NCBI GenBank assembly: GCA_023055425.1
Contig: JALGPY010000002.1
Span: 49,065,321 to 49,129,320, forward strand
Length of the DNA stretch: 64,000 nt
Source: Linanthus parryae
Taxonomy: Eukaryota > Streptophyta > Magnoliopsida > Ericales > Polemoniaceae
Reading direction: 5' to 3'
A model generated the notes under the pieces. The model made no database searches and was not told where the DNA came from. It worked only from the letters and a program-made list of their open reading frames with translations. The position numbers and the translations under genes were made by a program. This document shows, piece after piece, positions 53,505 through 64,000 of this stretch. Positions within the stretch are counted from its first letter, which is position 1, and every line of letters begins with the position of its first letter.

Positions 53505-55092
53505 TGATAACGCCCAATTAGGGGTTATCTTTTAGCCTGATTTCATGAGTGTTTGTGTCGAAAATAGCGGTTTTTGCCGGAAAATGCCTTAGAATGCCTC
53601 GGGAATCTAGAACGAGACGTTTATTTGTACTTCCTGGAATTCTGCTTATTTATTGCTATATTTGGATATGATCGCGGGTTTTCGTTCGTGTTGCCTTTTC
53701 AGGAACAGGTTCGGGAGGTGCATCGGGAAGCGTGCCCCGGACCAAGTCGGGAACGTCTCGGGAAACGTGCACAGGACCGGGACAAGACGGGAACACGGGA
53801 AAGCAGGAGAACACCAAGGGAGTCAAACCGGGAGCGTCAGGCAGAAGAGTGGGACCCAGGGGACCCAACCAGGCCCACCAAAGGACCAAGCAGGGCCCCA
53901 TCTCCACCCCCTGCCTGCGTATATACGCAAGGTTATATACGCAGCCTTGCGTATATACGCAGGCAAGGAGGGAGATGGGAGGAGGAATTTAGGCCCAGGT
54001 TGCGTATATACGCAACCCTGCATATATACGCAGCCAGTTTGACTTTTTGGTCAAAGACGGTGGACCGATGGCAGATTCCGTAATTTCGGGCGCACGCATT
54101 TCGGGGAAAACAACACTATTTAAAGACTCGTCCAGACTCGTTTTGAAAAAACAACACAATTCTCAGCACAACCAAAGGGCAAGTCAGAGCATTCACGGAG
54201 AGCACGAAAGCGCGATTCGAGATTCGAAGACTTAGTTTGATTTCGTTCTCTCTCTTTATATTCAGAAACTGCGTTTTGTATTATGTCTAGTCGTAGCTAA
54301 ACTTCTTACCTAGGTTCTCGGTGAACCTAGGGTTTCGTATCCAGATTTTATGACTACTTCGTTTATGGATTCATGATTGTTATCTTAATTCAGCAAGTTG
54401 TATCTGTTATTCTGGTTTTAATTATTATCGTATATGCATGATAGGATTGATCACCCAGGATTGCTATAGACCCGAGCTTGTAGGTGAAAACGTCAAGTTA
54501 GGTTAGGAAGAAAAACCAGGATTTAGTACCTTACCCTGATGGACCGACCAGAGAAAGGGAGATAGGGCTAGCATCGAAAAACGTGAGACCAACTGTTAGA
54601 GAATTTGACCCGGGCCATTCAGACAGGTTAGAAACCCTAACAGGATTAGACCGAGACTGCAGATTTAGGCAGCTTAACAAGAACCCGAAAGTCTGCAGGA
54701 TCGGGATTACGTGTGGAATCTGAAAAGTCACTGCACAACTGGTACGTTGCACAGATATCGAAACTGCTGAGTGTTTTCATAATCGAACGTAAAACTGAAA
54801 TCTGTAGAAACCCTAGGGGATCCTGGAGCCTAGTTTTCATCTATTATCGTAACAACCGATTCAACTTATTTCAGAAAACGTAACAAAAAATATTTACGTT
54901 TACGTTTTTAATTTCTGTTTTTAGTTTAGTAAACTGCAATCACAACCTACTCCTCCTTGTTACTACACTCGGTTAACCGAAACTGACAACGTGAGTAAAC
55001 CCGAAATAGTCCTCGTGGGAACGATCACCCGAGTCTAATTGCACCCGGTATTACAAGATTCGTACACTTGCGACAGCACGTTAGTTTGCACA
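53505..55092 (+). repeat. putative Athila-like 5' LTR
   Basis: TG...CA ends. It contains three copies of the palindrome GCGTATATACGC (53927-53938, 53949-53960, 54002-54013) and a TATTTAAA box (54117-54124) about 100 bp downstream of them. No second LTR is in the window to confirm the ends. Confidence 0.55.
54117..54124 (+). promoter_or_regulatory. TATA-like box of the Athila-like LTR
   Basis: TATTTAAA in an otherwise GC-richer region, just downstream of the GCGTATATACGC palindromes. This is a position-based inference. Confidence 0.4.
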
Positions 55093-55101
55093 TCAAGTTT
55101 T

Positions 55102-55119
55102 TGGCGCCGTTGCCGGGGA
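55102..55119 (+). other. primer binding site, tRNA-Asp type
   Basis: TGGCGCCGTTGCCGGGGA is the well-known plant retrotransposon primer site complementary to the 3' end of tRNA-Asp. It starts 10 bases after the LTR end. Confidence 0.85.
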
Positions 55120-55241
55120 CTTTTTAGGGTCTATTTAGTTGTTAGAATTAGTTTTCTGAGTTTTTGTTTATTTTCAGTTTTGTTATTTTTCTTTTTACCT
55201 CACTGCGTTTTTGAATCTGCGTTTTCAGGACTGTTCAGTTG

Positions 55242-55914
55242 ATGCCCAGATTGCCTCGCGATTTGGTGTCACCACTCGACAACCCGGAAAAACTGTATAC
55301 CGAACAGAACCGCAGAAACCGAGAAAGCAGGATGGCAACCAACCAGAGAGATACGCCCGAGAACACCGAAGCCGGTGGACAGGAACGAGAGACACGTACC
55401 CCAGCCCAGATGGCTCGGTACATTGAGGAACTTGTCACAGCGGGACTTGCTGCCCGAAGCAACCAGAGAACATACAACCGATCTGGGAAAGCGTTGGTGG
55501 AAAATTTCGAAGTCCCCACCGGGGGGCATGAGCGAGCTATTGTGGTGCCCGAGATCACCACAGAGCACTTTGACATCAAACCATCCACCATCCAGACGGT
55601 ACAAACTCTCTGCCCGTTTCATGGAAGGGCCGACGAAGACCCGAACGATTTTATCGGAAAATTCGAAGATTACTGCAACAAGGTCAGATACAAGGGGGTA
55701 GAAGCAGAGGCACTCATGCTGATCTTATTTCCATACTGTCTTTACGGAGTAGCCAAAGACTGGCTCGAATCCCGACCACCCCGATCCATCACCACATGGG
55801 AGGAGTGTGTTGCAGATTTTCTGGCAAAGTTCTATCCCGCCTCCCGAGTCATACAGTTACAGAGCGAGATCCTGTCATTCAGGCAGAAGATGGGGGAGAC
55901 GGTGGTGGACGCAT
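55242..55914 (+). pseudogene. Athila-like gag, interrupted
   Basis: From ATG 55242 (MPRLPRDLVSP; the codon before it is TTG) an open frame encodes a retrotransposon gag: an N-terminal region with Arg/Glu, then the capsid-like core FHGRADEDPNDFIGKFEDYC, LFPYCLYGVAKDWL and ITTWEECVADFLAKFYP. This matches the retrotrans_gag family. The frame is intact for about 224 codons and is then broken by the Copia LTR, which supplies a few chance codons and a stop at 55989. The zinc knuckle and pol are not seen. Confidence 0.85.
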
Positions 55915-57479
55915 TGTTGGAATTGTGCCCTAGAGGCAATCAATTAATTGTGACATTTATGGATTTACGATTCATTATGTTATCGATATAGAGATATGTT
56001 AACATGAATGAAGTCCTTAGAATATAAGTGTTATATTCTTAAATATCCCTAGTCAATTATAATGATTAATGGGACAATCATCTATAGACTAATATGGGGT
56101 TGGATTGATATGGAGATATCATGATCCAACACATGGGTATGCATTAGGAGTAATGGCATACTGGATTGACCCATCTCCGAGAAGGCTACATACATGTTAT
56201 GTTGAGTCACAAGCGCTTCTCGCGGTGCAATGGTAATGTCATCCTTAGACTTGAAGTCACTAGATATTCTAGTTGTGGATTATTGTGATCTTGGTAGCGT
56301 TAAACGCTACACCGTAACTGGGTAGTTATAAAGGCGTGTACTGGATACAATAAGAAGCAAGCTTAGATATCGTAGTGGACGTAGATAGAATTTGTCCCTC
56401 CCACATAACGGGAGAAAATATCCTAGGCCACTCGAGGGATAGTGCTTATAAAATGTCTGGCCAGACTCAAATAAATCAATATGAGATATTGATGTTATTT
56501 GCACGAATAAGGCTATTCCCAGGATCGAGAAACTATGGATTGGATATACGAGTGTGACTTGTATGTCTCGTGTCCAATCCGGATATTGGGACAAAGGGAT
56601 GAGACAATTACTTGCACAAGGTTTGTCATGATGACTATTCTATTTGTTGGCTAGAATGGATGTCTTGCTCGAGGCCGCTCCATATTAGTAAATAGTTACT
56701 ACCAACTAAATAGAACCTATGGGGTCACACGCCATATAGGGGTGAACTAGACTTGGGGATTAATTAATTAATATGATTAATTAATTAAAAGGATCAAATC
56801 GCAACAACTTGCTAACTTAGTAGGACTAATATGCAAGTTGGACTAATCCATGTATAGACATGATTAGGATATGCCAAGGTGGCCTAATTCATGTAGAGAC
56901 ATGATTAGGATTAATTTGCAAATAGAACTAATCCATGTATTGACATGAGAAGGACTATTTTTGCAAAAAGGGACTAATCCGAACTTGAGTAGGATTAGGA
57001 GAGGGGTTCTTTATGTAGTAGGACAGGGAGTTGTTGGACTATATAAAGAACACTCCTAGCTTATTTTTCTCTCTACACACACCACATATCTATATGATAG
57101 AAGAAAGGAGAGGAAAAAGCAAGGAGAGAGCAAGTCCCAAAAGAGGGCCGAACCCCCTTTATGGGACCGCCCCTACCCGTCGGCCAAAGGGAGAGCCGCC
57201 CATCTTTGGCACTCCATTGTTGGTGATTCCTTCTTCCTCCTCCATTCTTCCTATCTAGCACATGGATTTGGAGGATCTAGATCTCACCTCTAGGCGTGGA
57301 TCAACCGTAGAGACGTGACACTATTCGCGTTTGAAGTCATCAAAGGAGAACCCTAAGGTGTGTTTATGATTTCTAACCCTTACCATCGTTATGTATCTTG
57401 ACTTGTGATCCTTGGAGGGTTTTGCATGGTTTATGATTGTTTGTGTTTCCGTTGCGCATCCATGAATCAAAACCCTACA
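55915..57479 (+). repeat. Copia 5' LTR (1,565 bp)
   Basis: TG...CA ends (TGTTGG...CCTACA). A TATATAAAG box lies at 57040-57048, and a palindromic TTAATTAATTAATATGATT block is near 56760. It differs from the 3' LTR at about 14 positions over 1,468 shared bases by eye. Confidence 0.93.
57039..57048 (+). promoter_or_regulatory. TATA box of the Copia LTR
   Basis: CTATATAAAG is a strong plant TATA match about 430 bp before the LTR end; the same box is at 63657-63666 in the 3' LTR. Confidence 0.6.
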
Positions 57480-57480
57480 G

Positions 57481-57493
57481 TGGTATCAGAGCC
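57481..57493 (+). other. primer binding site, initiator tRNA-Met
   Basis: TGGTATCAGAGCC, one base after the LTR, is the standard Copia primer site complementary to the 3' end of initiator tRNA-Met. Confidence 0.95.
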
Positions 57494-60400
57494 ACAGGTC
57501 GTAGAGCATAAACGTGGTTTATGTGTTACGTTTTAGTTGTTTTACACCTTAATTTGATTGTTTATCGCGTAAAACAAGACAAATCAAGCATGGGATGCAA
57601 TTTTTCAATAATTAATCATAACAAGATCCAATTTTTGCATTGGATGCATGAATTGGTGAGTTTGAGAAATTTTAGGATCTTAGATCTAGGGTTTGGGCAT
57701 CCTTGGGGAAGAAGGAGTTCTCCCAAAACAAGGAAACAACCAAACTTGGGCACCAAGCAAGGGAGTTGTTTTGGAAACAACTCCCTCAAGGAGGTTCGGC
57801 CCCCCTAGGGACCGCCCCCCTTGCTTGCCGCCCAAGCTTGGCCGCCCTAGGGGCCGGGCGGCCCTAACCCGCGGGCCTAGGCTTGTGGGTTTTGGTCCGG
57901 GCCGGCCCTAGGGCCTTGTGGTTCACCTTTTTGGGCCTGGGCAATTTGATTGTTGGGCCCATGGACCGTTTTAACCCTAGAAATCCTAAAATCAATTAAA
58001 AATTGACCAAGCGCGTTAAAATTGGATTTTAACTGTTTACGTGCAAATAGCATGGTGATTGGATATGGCCTTAGGATATGGTTTGATGTGGATGTTTAAT
58101 TTTTGTGGTTTGGTTTACGGCCTGCGAGTTGATCAATTAATTGTAATAATTAATTAGGGTTTTATGGCCTGCGTGCCATTTTTTTTTCTCAACTTGTGAG
58201 ATTTATTTATTTAGTTTAGAAGTTAGCTAGTGCTAGATAAAGTAGATTGTTAGCCAAGATTGAAGAAAAGAAGCCCAAAGCCAAAGAAGCCACAAAAGAT
58301 GGAGCATGGTGCATTCCACATGACTATGAAGGATGGACCAAAAGATCAAGACGCATGGAGATGTGTTTGTTTTAGGGTTCATAGATAATTCCATTGGCTA
58401 GGAATTATCTTAGTCAAGAAAAGGCCATATCCACATCACGTTTAATTTCTGTTTTGTGGTTGTTTATTTTAATGTCTTATTAGTGTGGTTGGTGTATGGA
58501 TGATGCATGCAATTAGGATAATAAGATAATTAGACAACCCGGATCTATTATTTGGAGTTGTGCCCAAACTCAAATAGATAGATTAGTTGATTTTGATCAA
58601 CAAAACGATTAAAATTGAATTTAAAAATCCCTCAAAATTCAAATATTGTGTTCTTGCCTTCTCGTTATTTAAACACTCATTATCATCATTATTTATCAAG
58701 TTCGTGCGTGCCAAAGCATGGCGACTTGGTTCATAATGATGGAATGCGATGGCACGTAACAATGTGCAATTGTTTAAATAAGAGGTTGAACACAACTGGG
58801 CTATTAATATGATTAAGAAACCTAGAGGCAACCAATTGGGATTATCCATACGGATGGATAAATAAGGAGTTATTTGCCCAATTGAACCAAGAGTTGCATA
58901 AGGGATGCAATTGGAATTGTTCCTACCTAAAGTAGTCAAATTATGGGTGACTTGCCAAAGCAAGCTCATAAGGAGATGAAACATGGATCTTGGCCCACTA
59001 GAAAATATAAGGATATTTTCCGCATTAATATCTTGAGGGTTATTAATCCGAAGTAAAATAGTGGGAGCTATATTTAACAATTAAATCCTTGTTGAATATA
59101 GTTAAACGTCACAAACTTTGCATAATCCTATTATGTTGAATACCCAAGGCTTTAAACAAACAAAAACACGACTTTATTTTCTAGACTGGTATAAAATTGA
59201 GAATTGTTCTCAAATAAAAGAGAAATTGTTGTACTTCGTAGAACATAAAGTTCTCTTCCTACCAACTACCAAAAACACACTAAAACCTAATGGGAGGAAC
59301 ACCAAAGAATGGTTCTTTGGTTATGACTTGCCTCATGCTAGCCGCCATGAACTCTGAGCTTTGGAAGCAAGAAGAGATACATGGAGAAGTGATATGATCA
59401 TACATTGAAAGAAGCTCTTTCAAAAGAGGGAGCTAGACATGAAAGGTTTGAAGTGTTGCTCCACTTTGGGTTATGCAAATATACTAATTCAATATGATTG
59501 AAACATTAGTGAATATGCATTATCTATGAGATAGATAAAGAATAAACGGTTATTCACCCAAGTGGACCAAGAATTGCATTGGATGCAATTATAGTTTTGT
59601 TTTAAAGTTGATTTACTCAATATGATTGAAAAATCACTAAACAAAACACTAATAATGGGCATGGGCAAAGTTGTTAATGGATAACAACATGGGTAAGGGC
59701 AATTTTTTTTTCGCCGACCCCATGGGTATAAAGCAAGCCTATTGCTAAAACCAAGTTGCCCTGGAGTCCCATAGGTGGTGCAGAGGAAGAGAGACTACCC
59801 AAAGTACCTGGAAGTAACTAATATGAATTCCAATATTGGTATTTTGTTATAGAAATCAATGTGTCTATCTCATCATCGTAAGTATATGATACTAGATGAG
59901 GATCTCACATTTATAGAAATGTGGAGGATCTCAAGAGACGAAGACAATTGGATAAGGAAGAAATAATCCTACACGTGGGGCTATGAAGCAAAGGGTTGCT
60001 GAAAAGCCGTAGGAAATTATTTCTACCTTTAAGAAATTGTTCATGAATTAGACAAAAGCGATAATGTCCCTACTATGAGTAGGACCATTATCATAGTTTC
60101 TTGTTTGGACAAGAAATCTCCTTATCATAATAAAAGGACAAATGTTGTTCCATTTATTATGGTATGCATTATTGTAATGCAATTTTGTCTAAGTGGATTC
60201 TATATCCATGATCATGATAATTTCATCTATAACATTAATACCTAGAGGTTTGCATATAATGATATGAACTTCACTTATCTTTAGCATTATCGTTTATGCC
60301 CATAAATAAGAGATACATATCTAGAACCCCATGAGGATGGATTTCTAGAACTCATTTGATTATTGAATCATATGAGACATGTAAGACTTATTAGGCAAAG

Positions 60401-62518
60401 ATATGATCTTTTGGGAATCATACATATCGATGTATGAGGGCCACTAAGCACAAATGCTAAAGATGGTTTTCAGTACTTCATCATATTTACTGATGGGATC
60501 AGAGAAATATGGATTTGTGTATCTTATGAAGAAACAAATCAGAATCCTTTGAATTGTTCAAGGTATTCAGGAATGAAGTAGAGAACCAGCTTGGCAAAAG
60601 TATCAGGGCTCTACGATTGGATCATAGAGGAGAGTACTTGAGCCAAGAGTTTGACAAGAATCTATGGGAGTGTTGGATATGATCCAACACTCGCTCCACC
60701 TAGCACGCCACAAAAGTTTGGCGTGTCTAAGCGGAGATTTCGGACCTTGTAGGACACAGTTCGATCCAAGATGAGTCAAACAGAACCTCCAGTTTACTTT
60801 TGGGGCTATGTTCTAATTACAGCAAATTTCGCCCTTAACCTTGTTCCATCAAAAACGGATTATGAATAACGCCATATGAGATAAGGACTAGGAAAGTGTC
60901 CTAGTATGTCATTCATAAAGATTTAGGGTTATGAAGTTTATGTAAAAGAGTTTACAAATAAACTTGGACCCAAGTCGGATAAATGTTTTGTGGATATCCT
61001 GAAAATGATATTATTTCTACAACCCAATCGAGAACAAACTGTTTGTTGCTCGAACTACAGTGTTTCTAGATAGAGATTGTCTCTAAGAGAAACAGTGGGA
61101 GGACAGTAGAACTTGAAAAGTTCAAGAACCACAACAGAACATTGATCCGTTTGATGGAACATGAGCAGGATCACAAGGTGTTGTGGAGTAACCTACTCAG
61201 ATAACACAAGAACCTCGTAGGTCAGGTAGGATATGTCAAGGGACTAGAGAAATAAGGATTTCTCATAACCCGTGATATATTGCTCATAAAGATGAGCCTA
61301 CAACCTATGAGATGGCCACGTGTGGCCATACTCTCGGAAATGGCTTGGAGCCATGAGATACGATATGGAATCCATGTATGCCAACAAAGTATAGACTTTG
61401 GTGGAACCACCTGAAGGGTAGGACCCATAGGGTGCAAGTGGGTTATGAGGAAACCAACATGGATGGTAATATTATTACCTTTAAGGGAAAATTGGTAGGA
61501 AAGGGATTTCATGTGAGTTCATAGTATAGACTATGACGAAATCTTTCCCAGTTGTGATGCTTAAATCCATTCACATCTTGCTTGTAGCAATCTATTTATA
61601 GATTTGATCAAGCTTCTAGGAGTTCGACTCCTCAAATTGATGATGTAATCAAAGGAGTTTGGTTCCATCAAAATTGAAGATGAGACTTGTGTCTACAAGA
61701 AGGTTAGTGGGAGCACAGTTATTTTTCTGGTCTTGTATGTGGAGACATACTTAATCATTAGAAATGTTGCCCCTACTTGGCAGTCTTACGCAGATTGACT
61801 AGGGAGTTGACTTTCTAATGGTAGACTTAAGCGAAGAAACTTGTGAAGATCTATTGAGGTAGATCAAGATGGTTGTATAGCTTAGGTCATAGTACACAAA
61901 TTGACAAAGGTGTTGAAATGGTTCAACATGAAAAGAATATTAATTCTTACCCATGTCACATGGAATTAGTCTTTGGAAGGCTAATTGTCTTACCAATTAG
62001 ATTGGGAATGGACCGTATGAATTAGATTCACGAGATACGCCATGAGATGTACTAGGCCAGACGTGTCATAAAGCATGACACAAAGATACCAGTCATATCC
62101 GGGTGAGAGTCACTGGATAAAATATCAAGATTATCCTTTAGTACTTGAGAAGCACTAAGGATGAATTATTGATAAATAGATAATATGAAGAGTTTGCTGT
62201 AAGGGGTTACGGTGATGCGAACTTCAAATCTGACAAAGAAGATTTCAGATTATAAGTCAAGTTTTGAGTTTTGCCTTAGTGGGAGCGACTGTGAGCTGGA
62301 AAGGTTCCAGGCAAGATTCAGTCACTGATTCTAACATAGAGGACTGAGAAAATTAATGCATAAGATGCATTTATTCAGAATATTCAATCTCAATCAAATT
62401 ATTGATGGAGGAGATGTGAATATTTGCAAGGTGCCAGCATATGTCTCGCCCCTACGCAGTGTAAGCGTGGAGGGTCGCGCTAGATCAATAGACATATGAT
62501 GCAGGAGATTGACTCTAG
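57494..62518 (+). pseudogene. decayed Copia gag-pol
   Basis: No frame longer than about 100 codons survives, but motifs can be read across frames: integrase GPLSTNAKDGFQYFI near 60440-60490, a LGK...LDHRGEYLSQEF block near 60590-60655, RT start MESMYANKV near 61372 and a YKKVSG block near 61695, and the end-of-RT/RNase H block MRCTRPDVS ... YPGESHW near 62045-62115. A GC-rich stretch of GGCCGCCC-like repeats lies at 57790-57910. Small deletions are as common as substitutions. No enzyme could be made from it. Confidence 0.8.
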
Positions 62519-62532
62519 TGCAAGTGGGAGAC
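62519..62532 (+). other. Copia polypurine tract
   Basis: TGCAAGTGGGAGAC directly precedes the 3' LTR; AAGTGGGAGA is the usual Copia form. Confidence 0.85.
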
Positions 62533-64000
62533 TGTTGGAATTGTGCCCTAGAGGCAATCAATTAATTGTGACATATATGGATTTACGATTCATTATGTTA
62601 TCGATATAGAGATATGTTAACATGAATGAAGTCCTTAGAATATAAGTGTTATATTCTTAAATATCCCTAGTCAATTATAATGATTAATGGGACAATCATC
62701 TATAGACTAATATGGGGTTGGATTGATATGGAGATATCATGATCCAACACATGGGTATGCATTAGGAGTAATGGCATACTGGATTGACCCATCTCCGAGA
62801 AGGCTACATACATGTTATGTTGAGTCACAAGCGCTTCTCGCGGTGCAATGGTAATGTCATCCTTAGACTTGAAGTCACTAGATATTCTAGTTGTGGGTTA
62901 TTGTGATCTTGGTAGCGTTAAACGCTACACCGTAACTGGGTAGTTATAAAGGCGTGTACTGGATACAATAAGAAGCAAGCTTAGATATCGTAGTGGACGT
63001 AGATAGAATTTTTCCCTCCCACATAACGGGAGCAAATATCCTAGGCCACTCGAGGGATGGTGCTTATAAAATGTCTGGCCAGACTCAAATAAATCAATAT
63101 GAGATATTGATGTTATTTGCACGAATAAGGCTATTCCCAGGATCGAGAAACTATGGATTGGATATACGAGTGTGACTTGTATGTCTCGTGTCCAATCCGG
63201 ATATTGGGACAAAGGGATGAGACAATTACTTGCACAAGGTTTGTCATGATGACTATTCTATTTGTTGGATAGAATGGATTTCTTGCTCGAGGCCGCTCCA
63301 TATTAGTAAATAGTTACTACCAACTAAATAGAACCTATGGGGTCACACGCCATATAGGGGTGAACTAGACTTGGGGATTAATTAATTAATATGATTAATT
63401 AATTAAAAGGATCAAATCGCAACAACTTGCTAACTTAGTAGGACTAATATGCAAGTTGGACTAATCCATGTATAGACATGATTAGGATATGCCAAGGTGG
63501 CCTAATTCATGTAGAGACATGATTAGGATTAATTTGCAAATAGAACTAATCCATGTATTGACATGAGAAGGACTATTTTTGCAAAAAGGGACTAATCCGA
63601 ACTTGAGTAGGATTAGGAGAGGGGTTCTTTATGTAGTAGGACAAGGAGTTGTTGGACTATATAAAGAACACTCCTTGCTTATTTTTCTCTCTACACACAA
63701 CACATATCTATATGATAGAAGAAAGGAGAGGAAAAGCAAGGAGAGAGCAAGTCCCAAAAGAGGGCCGAACCCCCTTTATGGGACCGCCCCTACCCGTCGG
63801 CCAAAGGGAGAGCCGCCCACCTTTGGCACTCCATTGTTGGCGATTCCTTCTTCCTCCTCCATTCTTCCTAGCTAGCACATGGATTTGGAGGATCTAGATC
63901 TCACCTCTAGGCGTGGATCAACCGTAGAGACGTGACACTATTCGCGTTTGAAGTCATCAAAGGAGAACCCTAAGGTGTGTTTATGATTTCTAACCCTTAC
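62533..64000 (+). repeat. Copia 3' LTR (first 1,468 bp)
   Basis: Matches 55915-57382 almost base for base, with one 1 bp length difference in an A run near 63734. Truncated by the end of the window. Confidence 0.95.

Larger units (their letters stand above)
53505..55914 (+). mobile_element. Athila-like Gypsy element, 5' part only
   Basis: A putative 5' LTR of about 1,588 bp starts TGATAACGCCC and ends TTTGCACA (55092), followed by the primer site at 55102-55119 and the start of gag. The element is cut at 55914 by a Copia insertion; the rest would lie beyond the window. The left LTR boundary is set only by its TG start at the break in the neighbouring LTR, so it could be three bases earlier. 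Confidence 0.65.
55915..64000 (+). mobile_element. Copia retrotransposon, 3' LTR cut by the window edge
   Basis: 5' LTR 55915-57479, initiator tRNA-Met primer site, about 5 kb of decayed internal sequence, polypurine tract, and 3' LTR from 62533 to the window end. LTRs start TGTTGGAATTGTGCCCTAG, resembling the LTR starts of Angela/Bianca-type Copia elements as I recall them. Insertion is inside the Athila-like gag. The 3' flank and the target duplication (left candidate CGCAT, 55910-55914) are beyond the window. Confidence 0.9.

Noticed and set aside
53574..54083. 169-codon plus-strand ORF upstream of the Athila-like gag
   Set aside because: It lies in the putative LTR and spans the GCGTATATACGC palindromes; Arg/Pro-rich composition without domain similarity.
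58583..59080. 165-codon minus-strand ORF inside the Copia interior
   Set aside because: It is opposite decayed gag-pol, has no known domain, and the region is full of small indels; likely chance.

Overview
This is nuclear DNA from a flowering plant. The evidence is a single-ORF host gene with a plastid transit peptide, plant-type Copia, Ty3/Gypsy (Tat- and Athila-like) and L1 elements, TA-flanked Stowaway-type MITEs, and short GT-AG introns. The species cannot be read from the sequence. The only host gene I can call with confidence is a plastid amidophosphoribosyltransferase (first enzyme of purine synthesis) on the minus strand at 15273-16979. Most of the rest is transposable-element DNA, much of it nested.

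Layout. 1-5.1 kb: a hAT-like MITE with a 1 kb palindromic MULE-like element inside it, then a second foldback. 6.6-10.1 kb: a large imperfect inverted repeat whose arms both carry broken exons resembling a bZIP gene. 10.8-14.2 kb: L1 relics (a zinc-binding fragment and an RNase H ORF), a Stowaway-type MITE and a tRNA-Leu-like relic. 15.3-17.1 kb: the host gene. 17.3-20.6 kb: a foldback MITE and a decayed L1. 21.2-29.1 kb: a minus-strand Copia element, internally deleted, partly tandem-duplicated and carrying later insertions. 29.3-31.2 kb: two small MITEs.

31.46-52.31 kb is a three-level nest. A TIR (MULE-like) element holds an L1 (LINE) element, which holds a 14,033 bp Tat-lineage Gypsy element with 626 bp LTRs that differ at one base and a perfect 5 bp target duplication. 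The Gypsy element has sense gag-pol (gag/protease damaged), a 1.4 kb tandem array, and on the opposite strand a six-exon gene of about 1,300 codons with a plant mobile domain (PMD) and a C-terminal coiled coil. Four of its five introns are clean GT-AG introns of 73-80 nt that keep the frame. This antisense gene is the most interesting item in the window.

52.9-64 kb: an inverted, diverged relative of the Gypsy LTR, then an Athila-like element (LTR, tRNA-Asp-type primer site, start of gag) cut by a Copia element. That Copia has nearly identical LTRs but a thoroughly decayed pol, and its 3' LTR runs off the window.
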